DNA of 64,000 bases. It comes from JBAXTE01 sp037130365. GTDB taxonomy: Bacteria; Bacteroidota; Bacteroidia; Bacteroidales; WCHB1-69. Every line of letters begins with the position of its first letter. The stretch's first letter is position 1. The notes beneath the pieces are model-generated. The model saw nothing but the letters and a program-made list of their open reading frames with translations. It searched no databases and was not told where the DNA came from. The stretch is taken from positions 76,274 to 140,273 of the forward strand of contig JBAXTE010000005.1 in NCBI GenBank assembly GCA_037130365.1, written 5' to 3'. Shown here piece after piece: positions 36,292-45,300 of this stretch. Position numbers and translations under genes: made by a program.

Positions 36292-39200
36292 TTAAAAGTC
36301 TAAATTAAGTGAAAGATAAAAAACTGGTTTTTGTTGCTTGTAATTTTCAATACCCCAAGCCCAGTCTGCCCGGATAAAATAACCAAGCAATTTTGATCTT
36401 AGCCCAAATCCATATCCACCTACAATAGGCTCAATTTGTTTATCGAGTTTAACCTGAATTGGTCCTCTGGTTATTATTTGAGTATATAAAGAATTTTCTT
36501 CTGAATAGGGTGAAGGTCCTGTCCATGCAGTTCCAATATCTCCAAAAATATTTGCCTGAAGATTGTTTAAAAAGTCAGAATTAAAGGACTTGTTTACGAT
36601 GAATTTTACAAATGGAATTCTTAATTCGCTATTTATGACAGCAAAGCTATTTCCGTTTCTTATATTTTGAATAAATCCACGCATATTGGTTGCTAAGGTT
36701 TGAAACGTGTAATTTTGATCGGTTGAAATATTCGTGTATTGATTAAATTTTGCAAACAACCAATTATCAACACCGCCCATATAATAAACTAGCTTGTTTT
36801 TTCCAAACGAAGTGCTGCCAGCAATACGATTGGCCCAAATAAAGTTACGATAAATTCGTAAATAATGACGTGCATCAGCGCCCACGACCACCATACTTTT
36901 ATTGCTTTTTTCTATTGACTGATAATACTCTGCAAATATTTTTGCTCGGGTACCATCATAAATATTGTTTGCCAACTGTCGTGAATTGTCGAAAATCCAT
37001 TCGCCTTTTAGTCCACTCCAATATCCATAGCGATTTGGTTCTATCAACGAGTTATTTTCGAGCGATAAAAACACCTCTTTATCTGCTCGGCCTAAAATAG
37101 TACCACGAATTGAACTTACTGGACTAAACGGCCATTTTAGAATATAATACACGGAATTAGAAACTTGCTTAACTCCATAATAGTCGTTAAATTGTTTGAG
37201 TTCTTGGCGATGCAATACAATTTGACGATCGAGTCGTTTTTCTAATGATTCGTAACTGAGCATAAACTCAGTATTATCGAAGTTAAGGGTAAATCGCATT
37301 CCACCAATAAGACGATGATTTTCTAATAAATCTTGTGTTCCCACCATAAAAAGTGCATTAAACCCAGGATTTAAATATATTGGATAACCACCTCCTGTAA
37401 ACTGTTGGTATGAAGTGTTCATAAAACTAAAATCTACCTGTGAAATAATTTGACTGATAGAATATTGGACGTATGCATTTTGCTCAAGGCTTTCGGGTTT
37501 AATTTCGTCTCCAATAGATATTTGACGGGTGTTTGTATCACCAAGCTGAATTGAATTTTGATTTCCCGAAATAAATATTGCCCCAGGATAATCGTTATAA
37601 GCTTCTCCCATTCTTACGGTTACGAGTCGTTTTCCTTTTAATTTTTTCGTCCTTGATTTTTTTTGAATAGTATCTGTTTTTAGTGTGTCATTGGCAAATT
37701 TAAGCTCGTTTTGAGTAGCACCATCAGATAATTCTGTTCCAAATTTTGTGGGAAACTTTTCAACTTCCTGCTCATAAAATCTGTTTATCCCATTGGTAAG
37801 AATTAGGGTGCTATATTTCTGATTTGATTTAGAAAAGTTATGTTCTAAAATTGAAGATCGATAGTCGGTAAATGGAGAAATTCGAGTAAAAAAACGATAA
37901 TGTACCGATGTATCGATGTGGCTTAAAGTACTATCAAAGCGACCAAAATATGAATTGTTGATTCCATTTTTATCACTTAAAAACAGAAAAGAATTTTTCC
38001 CCAACTCTAAAGGTTTCGTTTCGTTTGAACTGCTTGATGGAGTAATTCTTCTCAATACATTATCTTTAGTTTTTAGGTCGTATACAAATAAATGAACAGC
38101 TCCAGTTAAGTTTGATCTGCTATTTGATTGCAATGCCCCAATGGTATCGTTTACGCGATTTGAACTAAATAAAATTTTTGACGATTGTTGAATAAATTGA
38201 GGGTCATTATCGTCAAATTTATCATTGGTGATTTGTGTATAACTTCTAGAGGTTAGATTATATACAAATATATCGCTAGCACCCTCTTTTACAGCCGAAA
38301 AAACGAGAAACTTTCCATCGTGTGAATAAGCGAAAGATGTGACTTTTGTAAGATTATAAACCTCATGTCTTGAGAGTTTTTTATCATCTATGGAGTAATT
38401 ATAAATATTTATCTTCCCTTTTTCTTCAATAATAAAAGTCAGAATTGTCCCCATTGGATTCCAAGCTAATAAGGGAAAACTTAAATCTGGGTTTTCATCA
38501 ATTTTATGATTTCTTTTAAAAATCCTTTTAGGCCTTTTTTGAGAAGAATTATAAATCCAAATTTTGTATTGTCCTCGTAAGTTTGAAATATAAGCAATAG
38601 ATTCGCCATCAGGTGAACGTTGGATATTTCCATAATAATATTCTTTTTTTAGTTTTATCGTAAGGAGTGAATCAGGGAGTGAACGTTGATAATCTTTCAA
38701 ATATTTCATATTATAGAAATCAAGACTTTGTGTATAAAGTTCTTCAAAGCTTATACCTAGCGTGTAAATAAATCCTTTGTCCACCGAGCGAGCTGAATGA
38801 ATCATATTTAGGACACTTGGAATCGAATTTGCTCCATATTTAAAGGCAACAAAGCTCCAAAATGCGTGACCTGCAACTTGCGCTTCACTTGTAGTAAGCA
38901 ATGTTAGTTTTTTATACCTTTCAGAAACAATTAAATCTCTAATTTTATTGTCGATTTCTGGACTTGTTTTTTCGGAGTAATATGAGACTAATCCACTCAC
39001 AAACCAATCTGGTAAATTTATGGTTGCACTCGATCTAATCTTAGAATAAAGAGAGGTTCCATTGATTAGTTCGTTGATAAAAATCGAAGCTACACCTGCT
39101 CTAATTTGTTTGTCAAAATCGCGATATCCATTATTAAAATACAAAAAAACCTTATTTTCTGCAATTATGGTATTACCTCCAGTGTTATAAAGATTCTCGT

Positions 39201-39549
39201 TAATCAATCCTGCATTCGATTCTTTAAAATCTGCAAAAGTGGCATAAACAATAAATTGTATTTTTTCACTTAATCCGTAACCCAAAACTTGTTCCATGGC
39301 TTCAATTTCTTGATTTCCATATTTCAATGCATATTGGGCAATGGGTTTTCCTTGTGGATAAAAATAAACATCACAGCGATTGTTTCTGTAATAAAACCAA
39401 TTAAATTTTTGATACTGAACTCTGTTTTTACCAAACGTTAGATTTGAACCATTATAAAATTGCGCATAACTAGAATAACCAAACATTACTAAAATGATAG
39501 TAATTGCGAATGTAGTAAGTCTAGTTTTAATTCTGCTGGTTATTAACAT
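36292..39549 (-). CDS. Large envelope protein: peptidase-like domain, TolB-type propeller, outer-membrane barrel
   Basis: 1085 residues from ATG 39549, which starts a signal peptide (MLITSRIKTRLTTFAI..., ending GYSSYAQ). Residues about 30-290 resemble the peptidase-MA-like domain found in Bacteroidota, but where a HExxH zinc site is expected the sequence reads RAGVASIFINEL, so it is probably not a metalloprotease. Residues about 290-560 form WD40/TolB-like propeller blades (IQRSPDGESIAYISN, FAYSHDGKFLVFSA, PQFIQQSSKILFSSN). The C-terminal 400 residues have surface-antigen/Omp85-like strands, ending LSLNLDF with a terminal aromatic typical of barrel proteins. It heads an operon with the TSUP and YhbP-like genes. 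Function unknown. Confidence 0.88.
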   Translation of the reverse strand: MLITSRIKTRLTTFAITIILVMFGYSSYAQFYNGSNLTFGKNRVQYQKFNWFYYRNNRCDVYFYPQGKPIAQYALKYGNQEIEAMEQVLGYGLSEKIQFIVYATFADFKESNAGLINENLYNTGGNTIIAENKVFLYFNNGYRDFDKQIRAGVASIFINELINGTSLYSKIRSSATINLPDWFVSGLVSYYSEKTSPEIDNKIRDLIVSERYKKLTLLTTSEAQVAGHAFWSFVAFKYGANSIPSVLNMIHSARSVDKGFIYTLGISFEELYTQSLDFYNMKYLKDYQRSLPDSLLTIKLKKEYYYGNIQRSPDGESIAYISNLRGQYKIWIYNSSQKRPKRIFKRNHKIDENPDLSFPLLAWNPMGTILTFIIEEKGKINIYNYSIDDKKLSRHEVYNLTKVTSFAYSHDGKFLVFSAVKEGASDIFVYNLTSRSYTQITNDKFDDNDPQFIQQSSKILFSSNRVNDTIGALQSNSRSNLTGAVHLFVYDLKTKDNVLRRITPSSSSNETKPLELGKNSFLFLSDKNGINNSYFGRFDSTLSHIDTSVHYRFFTRISPFTDYRSSILEHNFSKSNQKYSTLILTNGINRFYEQEVEKFPTKFGTELSDGATQNELKFANDTLKTDTIQKKSRTKKLKGKRLVTVRMGEAYNDYPGAIFISGNQNSIQLGDTNTRQISIGDEIKPESLEQNAYVQYSISQIISQVDFSFMNTSYQQFTGGGYPIYLNPGFNALFMVGTQDLLENHRLIGGMRFTLNFDNTEFMLSYESLEKRLDRQIVLHRQELKQFNDYYGVKQVSNSVYYILKWPFSPVSSIRGTILGRADKEVFLSLENNSLIEPNRYGYWSGLKGEWIFDNSRQLANNIYDGTRAKIFAEYYQSIEKSNKSMVVVGADARHYLRIYRNFIWANRIAGSTSFGKNKLVYYMGGVDNWLFAKFNQYTNISTDQNYTFQTLATNMRGFIQNIRNGNSFAVINSELRIPFVKFIVNKSFNSDFLNNLQANIFGDIGTAWTGPSPYSEENSLYTQIITRGPIQVKLDKQIEPIVGGYGFGLRSKLLGYFIRADWAWGIENYKQQKPVFYLSLNLDF

Positions 39550-39624
39550 ACGATTCAAGGCTCTTTGTATAGCGAAAGTAATACAAATTTTGTTATTCCG
39601 ATTTTTCTTTCCACTTTTGTAGTG

Positions 39625-39652
39625 CAAAAATACATTATAAATATGATTCAAA
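39625..39652 (-). promoter_or_regulatory. Promoter of the 36292-39549 operon
   Basis: TATTTTTG (minus strand, 39625-39632) fits the -7 consensus, with TTTG (39649-39652) 16 bp upstream. It overlaps the start of the divergent MBL-fold gene, so the two transcripts share the intergenic region. Confidence 0.45.
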
Positions 39653-40278
39653 CTGCAGTTTTTATCTTTAATTTTATCCAAGTTAATACGTATGTGCTTT
39701 ACACTCCAAGTGGCGATTGTGTGATTGTTGATCCAGGGTGCTACGCCTCCGAGGAGATTGCCAAACTCGACTCCTTTATCACTTCCAAAAAGCTAAAACC
39801 TTATGCAATCGTGCTTACACATCCACATATCGATCATGTGGTAGGCGTTGAAGCCATAAAATCGAAATACAATATTCCGGTGATGGCGCATATTCAATCT
39901 CCAGTAATTTTGAATCAAACGGAACAATATGCTGCAAATTTTGGATTCAATAATGTAAAAAACTTTCTTCCCGACAATTACCTCAACGATGGCGACGAAA
40001 TTTATTTTGGGGGAACCACTCTAAAAGTATTATATACGCCAGGCCATGCCGAAGGAAGTATTTGTTTATACTCCAAAGATGGCAATTTTGTGGTTACGGG
40101 CGATGTGTTGTTTCAACAAAGCATTGGAAGAACCGATTTACCCACAGGAAACTATCAGGTATTAATAGAAAGCATTAAAACAAAGTTAATGTCTTTGCCC
40201 GATGGAACGTTGGTATTGCCTGGTCACGGCGAAGAAACCACGATTGGCGAGGAACGCAAGTCAAATCCATTTTTGTAG
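39643..40278 (+). CDS. Metallo-beta-lactamase fold hydrolase, glyoxalase II-like
   Basis: 211 residues from ATG 39643 (an in-frame start 78 bp upstream would lie in the divergent gene's coding region). The zinc site is complete: THPHIDH (His60, His62, Asp64, His65), then TPGHAEGS, TGDVLF and the C-terminal LPGHGEETT. This is the pattern of binuclear hydroxyacylglutathione-hydrolase-like enzymes that act on thioesters or similar substrates in the cytoplasm. The substrate is unknown. It is the first gene of a plus-strand cluster leading to queD-like, folE and sufE, with a 48-bp gap to the next gene. Confidence 0.92.
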   Translation: MIQTAVFIFNFIQVNTYVLYTPSGDCVIVDPGCYASEEIAKLDSFITSKKLKPYAIVLTHPHIDHVVGVEAIKSKYNIPVMAHIQSPVILNQTEQYAANFGFNNVKNFLPDNYLNDGDEIYFGGTTLKVLYTPGHAEGSICLYSKDGNFVVTGDVLFQQSIGRTDLPTGNYQVLIESIKTKLMSLPDGTLVLPGHGEETTIGEERKSNPFL

Positions 40279-40326
40279 TGCTAAACTTTTTAACGCTACG
40301 GTTGTTAGTTTTAAAACAAAAGAATT

Positions 40327-40743
40327 ATGCTGATTATACGACGCGAACGTTTTAATGCTGCTCATCGATTGTTTCGTAGCGATTTTACCGACGAACAAAA
40401 TCTCGAAACTTTCGGAAAATGCTCCAACCCAAATTGGCATGGACATAATTACGAACTTTTTGTTACGGTTGAAGGGGATGTAAATCCAGAGACTGGCTTT
40501 GTCATTAATCTTAAAACGCTTAGTAAAATTGTGAAAGAGTTGGTAATTGATAAGTTAGATCATAAAAACATTAATATAGAGGTGGATTTTATGAAAGGGA
40601 AATTGGCATCCACAGAAATCTTGGCAATCTCTATATTCGAGCAACTCGAGACACCTATTCTTGAACTAGGGGCAAAACTTTATAGCATCAAAATCTGCGA
40701 AACAGAAAACAATTCAGTAGAATACAAAGGAATTAATAAATAA
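40327..40743 (+). CDS. queD: 6-carboxytetrahydropterin / 6-pyruvoyltetrahydropterin synthase family
   Basis: 138 residues. Zinc ligands His13 (FNAAHRLF), His38 and His40 (WHGHNY) and the catalytic Cys32 of KCSNPNWHGH are all present, as are DHKNIN and the C-terminal ETENNSVEY Glu. The enzyme uses dihydroneopterin triphosphate, the product of GTP cyclohydrolase I, which is encoded 4 bp downstream. In bacteria the usual product is 6-carboxy-tetrahydropterin for queuosine, but a pyruvoyl-tetrahydropterin activity cannot be excluded from sequence. The symbol reflects family only. Confidence 0.92.
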   Translation: MLIIRRERFNAAHRLFRSDFTDEQNLETFGKCSNPNWHGHNYELFVTVEGDVNPETGFVINLKTLSKIVKELVIDKLDHKNINIEVDFMKGKLASTEILAISIFEQLETPILELGAKLYSIKICETENNSVEYKGINK

Positions 40744-40747
40744 TATA

Positions 40748-41410
40748 ATGGAACGAAAAAAACTTTCGGTAGACGACATTGAAAACGATATGTTTGAAGA
40801 AAACTCAATGGATGGCTACCAACGCGTAGACAATTACAATCAGGCAACTATTGAAAAGCTAAAACCGCTATATACCGAAATATTAAAATTAATTGGTGAA
40901 GACCCTACTCGTGAAGGGCTCATCGACACGCCAAAACGTGTAGCAAAAGCAATGCAATTCTTTACGCATGGCTACGATTTGAATCCAGAAGAGATTTTAA
41001 AATCAGCGATGTTTAAAGAAGATTACCGTCAGATGGTTGTAGTAAAAGACATCGAACTTTATTCGTTATGCGAACATCACATGGTGCCATTTTTTGGAAA
41101 AGCACACGTTGCATATATCCCAAATGGACATATTGTGGGATTAAGCAAAATTCCTCGAATTGTAGATGCCTATGCACGTCGTTTGCAAGTACAAGAGCGG
41201 TTAACCACACAAATTCGCGACTGCATTCAAAACACCCTGCATCCACTTGGTGTAGCTGTAGTTATTGAAGCTCAACACATGTGTATGTCGATGCGTGGGG
41301 TACAAAAACAAAACTCGGTTACCACTACTTCCGATTTTACTGGAGCCTTTATGAATCAGGCAAATACACGACAGGAGTTTATGAAATTGATAGGTTCTCG
41401 ATTACATTAA
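40748..41410 (+). CDS. folE: GTP cyclohydrolase I
   Basis: 220 residues; converts GTP to 7,8-dihydroneopterin triphosphate, the entry to folate and to the pterin enzyme encoded just upstream. Zinc ligands Cys108, His111 (CEHHMVPF) and Cys179 (HMCMSMRG) correspond to E. coli Cys110, His113 and Cys181. GEDPTREGLIDTPKRVAKA and GLSKIPRIVDAYARRLQVQE are the family signatures. The N-terminal 35 residues (rich in Glu, Asp and Asn) are an extension. It starts 4 bp after the queD-like stop and precedes sufE by 34 bp. Confidence 0.98.
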   Translation: MERKKLSVDDIENDMFEENSMDGYQRVDNYNQATIEKLKPLYTEILKLIGEDPTREGLIDTPKRVAKAMQFFTHGYDLNPEEILKSAMFKEDYRQMVVVKDIELYSLCEHHMVPFFGKAHVAYIPNGHIVGLSKIPRIVDAYARRLQVQERLTTQIRDCIQNTLHPLGVAVVIEAQHMCMSMRGVQKQNSVTTTSDFTGAFMNQANTRQEFMKLIGSRLH

Positions 41411-41444
41411 CGGGTTTTTTAATAATCCCATTAAACAAAAGAAA

Positions 41445-41867
41445 ATGACAATAAAAGAAGTAGAACAACAAATAATCAACGAATTTGGTCTTTTCGACGA
41501 CTGGATGGATCGATATAATTACATCATAGAACTAGGAAAATCGCTGCCTGCTATCGACGATAAATATAAAACTGATCAGTTTTTAATTAGTGGCTGTCAA
41601 TCTAAAGTTTGGCTTTATGCCGATCTTATTGACGGAAAAGTACATTTTACAGCAGATAGTGATGCAATAATTACCAAAGGAATTGTGAATTTACTAATTC
41701 GTGTTTTATCCGACCAAATTCCTCAAGATATTATTGATGCTCCTCTCGATTATATTGATGAAATTGGATTAAAAGAACACTTATCTCCTACCCGCTCCAA
41801 TGGGTTAGTTTCGATGATAAAACAGATGAAAATGTATGCGATGGTGTATAAATTAAAACAACAATAA
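41445..41867 (+). CDS. sufE: SufE family cysteine desulfuration protein
   Basis: 140 residues; accepts persulfide sulfur from the SufS cysteine desulfurase and passes it to the SUF Fe-S scaffold. The acceptor is Cys51 in LISGCQSKVW, the same position as in E. coli SufE, with the DKYKTDQF stretch before it and GIVNLLIRVLS after. Length is typical. No sufBCDS genes lie in the window; the immediate partner is the DUF59 gene starting 3 bp downstream. Confidence 0.96.
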   Translation: MTIKEVEQQIINEFGLFDDWMDRYNYIIELGKSLPAIDDKYKTDQFLISGCQSKVWLYADLIDGKVHFTADSDAIITKGIVNLLIRVLSDQIPQDIIDAPLDYIDEIGLKEHLSPTRSNGLVSMIKQMKMYAMVYKLKQQ

Positions 41868-41870
41868 CGT

Positions 41871-42194
41871 ATGATTACGATAGAAAATCCAACTCCAATT
41901 CAACAAGAAATTATTGCTCGTTTAAAATATATTTACGACCCCGAAATACCGGTGAACATTTGGGAACTGGGTTTTATTTACGAAATTAACCAAGATGCCG
42001 AAAACAATGTGCGAATTGTAATGACGCTCACCGCACCTAATTGTCCGGTTGCCGATACATTGCCCGCAACTGTTCGCGATGAAATGATGACCATTCGAGA
42101 AATTAAAAGTGTAAATGTAGAAGTAACCTTCGATCCCCCTTGGGATACAGAAATGATGTCGGAAGCGGCAATGCTGGACATGGGATTATTGTAA
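41871..42194 (+). CDS. DUF59/MIP18 family Fe-S assembly protein (SufT-like)
   Basis: 107 residues. The MIP18/DUF59 core is clear: IYDPEIPVNIWELGFIYEI and LTAPNCPVADTLP with the conserved reactive Cys, then VEVTFDPPWDTEMMS. These proteins assist Fe-S cluster maturation of targets; the gene is three bases after the sufE stop, so a shared SUF role is well supported (often called SUF system FeS assembly protein in Bacteroidota). The PaaD subtype of DUF59 is the alternative but would need paa genes, which are absent. Confidence 0.93.
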   Translation: MITIENPTPIQQEIIARLKYIYDPEIPVNIWELGFIYEINQDAENNVRIVMTLTAPNCPVADTLPATVRDEMMTIREIKSVNVEVTFDPPWDTEMMSEAAMLDMGLL

Positions 42195-42319
42195 GCAAAA
42201 ATTGAGACCATTGCAAAAACAAAGCATTTAATGGTCTATTTATCATGCTTTTTGTCTTAATTTTCACAATTAATTTGACACAATTATCATTGGTGATCAA
42301 TTTCACCAAAGCAGTACTT

Positions 42320-42369
42320 ACAAAGAGGTTCCCAAATATTGCCTAGGTAATATTTGGGAACTTCTTTGT
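42320..42369. terminator. 50-nt palindromic bidirectional terminator
   Basis: An almost perfect palindrome centred on CCTAGG: both arms read outward CAAAGA(G/A)GTTCCCAAATATT with only two G-T wobble positions. It lies between the convergent DUF59 gene and the YCF48-repeat gene. A short stem AGACCATT/AATGGTCT (42206-42213, 42230-42237) precedes it. Confidence 0.8.
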
Positions 42370-42387
42370 TTATTCAAACTATTTCAG

Positions 42388-45300
42388 TTATTCCTTGATA
42401 ATTTTCTTGAAAATCACCGTGTTTTTCGATTGGATTTTGATCAGATAGACGCCGGCTGAATATGCATTCATCTCAATTTTTGTTCTATTGCCCGTTGTCG
42501 ATTTATGAAATGATTTTCCGTTTATATCAAGCAATTCGATGGTTAACCCTTCTGTTTGATTGGACACTTCAATGGATAATTCGTTTTTCACTGGATTCGG
42601 GAAAATTTGGACAGAAAGATCCAGTGTTTCAATTTTGATTACTGAAAATATTTCATCCGTATAAATCCCTGTAGATAGGGTTGTAGTGTCAACATAAAAG
42701 TTCAAATTTCCAAACAAGGTATCCGAAGCGGTCACGTTGATTCCAGTATAAGTTTGAATCATCGGAATTCCCGGTATATCGACATAGATTGTATAGCTTC
42801 CAATCGGAACTTCAGTAAATTTATACGTTCCATTCAATCCTGAGGTGTTGTTTGAAACAGGTTTGTTCCTGGATTGAGATTTTAAGTATATTTCAATTCC
42901 CGGAAGCGGATCACCGGTGGTTTTGTTGTTGGTGTATTGCTGGATAGTCCCTGTGATATGGCCATTGCCAGGATTTGAAGGTACTGTTTCAATCATGTGA
43001 ATGATTACATTGGTGTCGGTGTTACAGTTAATGGGTAAAACATCTGCGTTTTGCCACTCAATGGTTGAATCAAGATAGGTGTTAAACAAATCTGGATATG
43101 TTGAATTATCTGTCAGATTTACATGTAGATAGTAATTTCCATCCACCATGTTTTGAAAAGTAAAAGCTCCGCTTGGGTCGACAATTGCGGAGTCGATTTG
43201 TTGAAAATTCCCCGAAACATTTTCATTGAATAATATCACACTTGCAGTTCCCGCATTCAGAGGCCCTCCGCTATAAACCACGGAACCTGTGATTGAGGAA
43301 GTCGGATAAAAAGAGACTAAATCATTTACCAACAAAGAATCAGATCTGCCATCAGGTGCTGTCATCTTGCATTTCACAGAATAAACTCCATAAGATGGAT
43401 AATTATGCTCTAAGTTGCATAGAATTGCTAAAGGAAGATGATTGATGGTTTTAGAATAAATAGTATCTGTGCCATCTCCAAACCAAACATGAAAATCAAT
43501 GCTATCTCCTTCGTTGAATAACGGCCCGGAAACCAGTGATTTAATTTTTAAATCTACATGAAAGGATGATGTGCAAGTATTATCAACAGAACTATTTTCA
43601 ATGCTTGTAATCTTTAATGAATCGATGTTGTTATTTACATATTCTCCACCAGTATAAGTTTTTAGGACCAAATCAAAATTTCCAACAATATAACCAGTAT
43701 TTGGATCAGTAAAAAAACAAGAGTTCAAAGATGTACCCGTTCCACTAGGCAGAGCAGTCCACGTCTCTCCAGCATTTGTGGTTTTAACAAATAATCCTCC
43801 ACTACCGACAGCATACCCAGTAGTTTCATTAACAAAATAGACGGAGTTAAAACGATTAAAATATAAATCTTGATATTTTTTATTCCATATACTTCCACCA
43901 TTTGTTGTTTTATAGATTACGCTCATATTACCCTCTATACCAACAGCATAGCCTGTATTAGCATCTGTAAAATGGATTGATATTAAAACCAAATTCGCCC
44001 CTTGATAAGCTATTCCCCAATTATCTCCACCATCTGTTGACTTTAATACTCGAGACCCGTTGACCGCATAACCGATATTATGATCAACCATAAATATAGA
44101 TGAGATAGATTGATTTGTAGTATATTCAACGGTCCATGTTGCACCGCCATTTACTGTCTTATAAATTACTCCATTTACTCCATCGCCACAAGTAAAACCA
44201 ATATTGTTATCAACAAAACAAACACTTAACAGCTGATAGGTTGTTATTGAAGAACTTACACTAGGAGTTGTTAACTGTTCCCAAGTTGCGCCCGCATTCG
44301 TCGTTTTTAAAACAACCCTATAAGGATCTGTGCTTTTGGAGCCTACGGCAAATCCTGTATTGGTATCAGGAAAATAAATTGAATTTAATTTTACATTCGG
44401 TACATTTGAAAGCATTAACCAATCTTTGCCGGCATTCGTTGATTTAAATATTGTTCCGATAATATCCACGGCATAACCAGTATTATTATCAACAAAATAA
44501 ACAGACGTTAAATGATAAGCCATCCCACTTTTTATATTAGACCAATTTATTCCAGCATTTGTTGTTTTAAAAATTTGTCCGGATGAATTAACACCAAATC
44601 CAGTAATTGAATCTGTAAAGCATATTTCATTAAAATAAAAAGAGGAATCATATAATGTCCAACTTGATCCGCCATTTGTCGTTTTATATACTCCACCACC
44701 GGTTTTTAATACATAACCGTTATTTATATCAGTAAAATTGACATTTATCAGCGTTGACGTAGTCACACTGTTCAATGTTGTCCATGTATTTCCAGCATTG
44801 ATAGTTTGTAACATTAACCCTGATTCTCCAACCGCAAATCCATTATTCATATCAACAAAGAAAATCGAAGAAATGTCTTTTGTCGTGCCAGAATTGAGAA
44901 CAATCCAACTGTTTCCTGCATCGGTGGTTTTACACATTTTACCATATTCACCTACTATATAGCCGATGTTTGCGTTAGTAAAAAAAACATCGTCCATACC
45001 TTGCATAAATGAAAATCCGGGAACAGGTATTCTGGACCAAGTGTTTCCGCCATCAGTAGTTTTAAGTAAAACTGAATCGCGTTTAAGTGCGTATCCAGAA
45101 TTCACATCTGTAAAAAAAACTGAATAAATATTGTTATGTAACTCAGTAGACATGTCTGCAACGGTAATCCAAGTAGCGCCAGCGTTAGATGTTTTTAAAA
45201 TTATTCCTTCGCCTACCACATAGCCAGTGTCATGACTTGGAAAGCATACATCATACAAAGGTTTAAAAGTTCCACTTGGTTGATGAGTCCATGTAATTCC

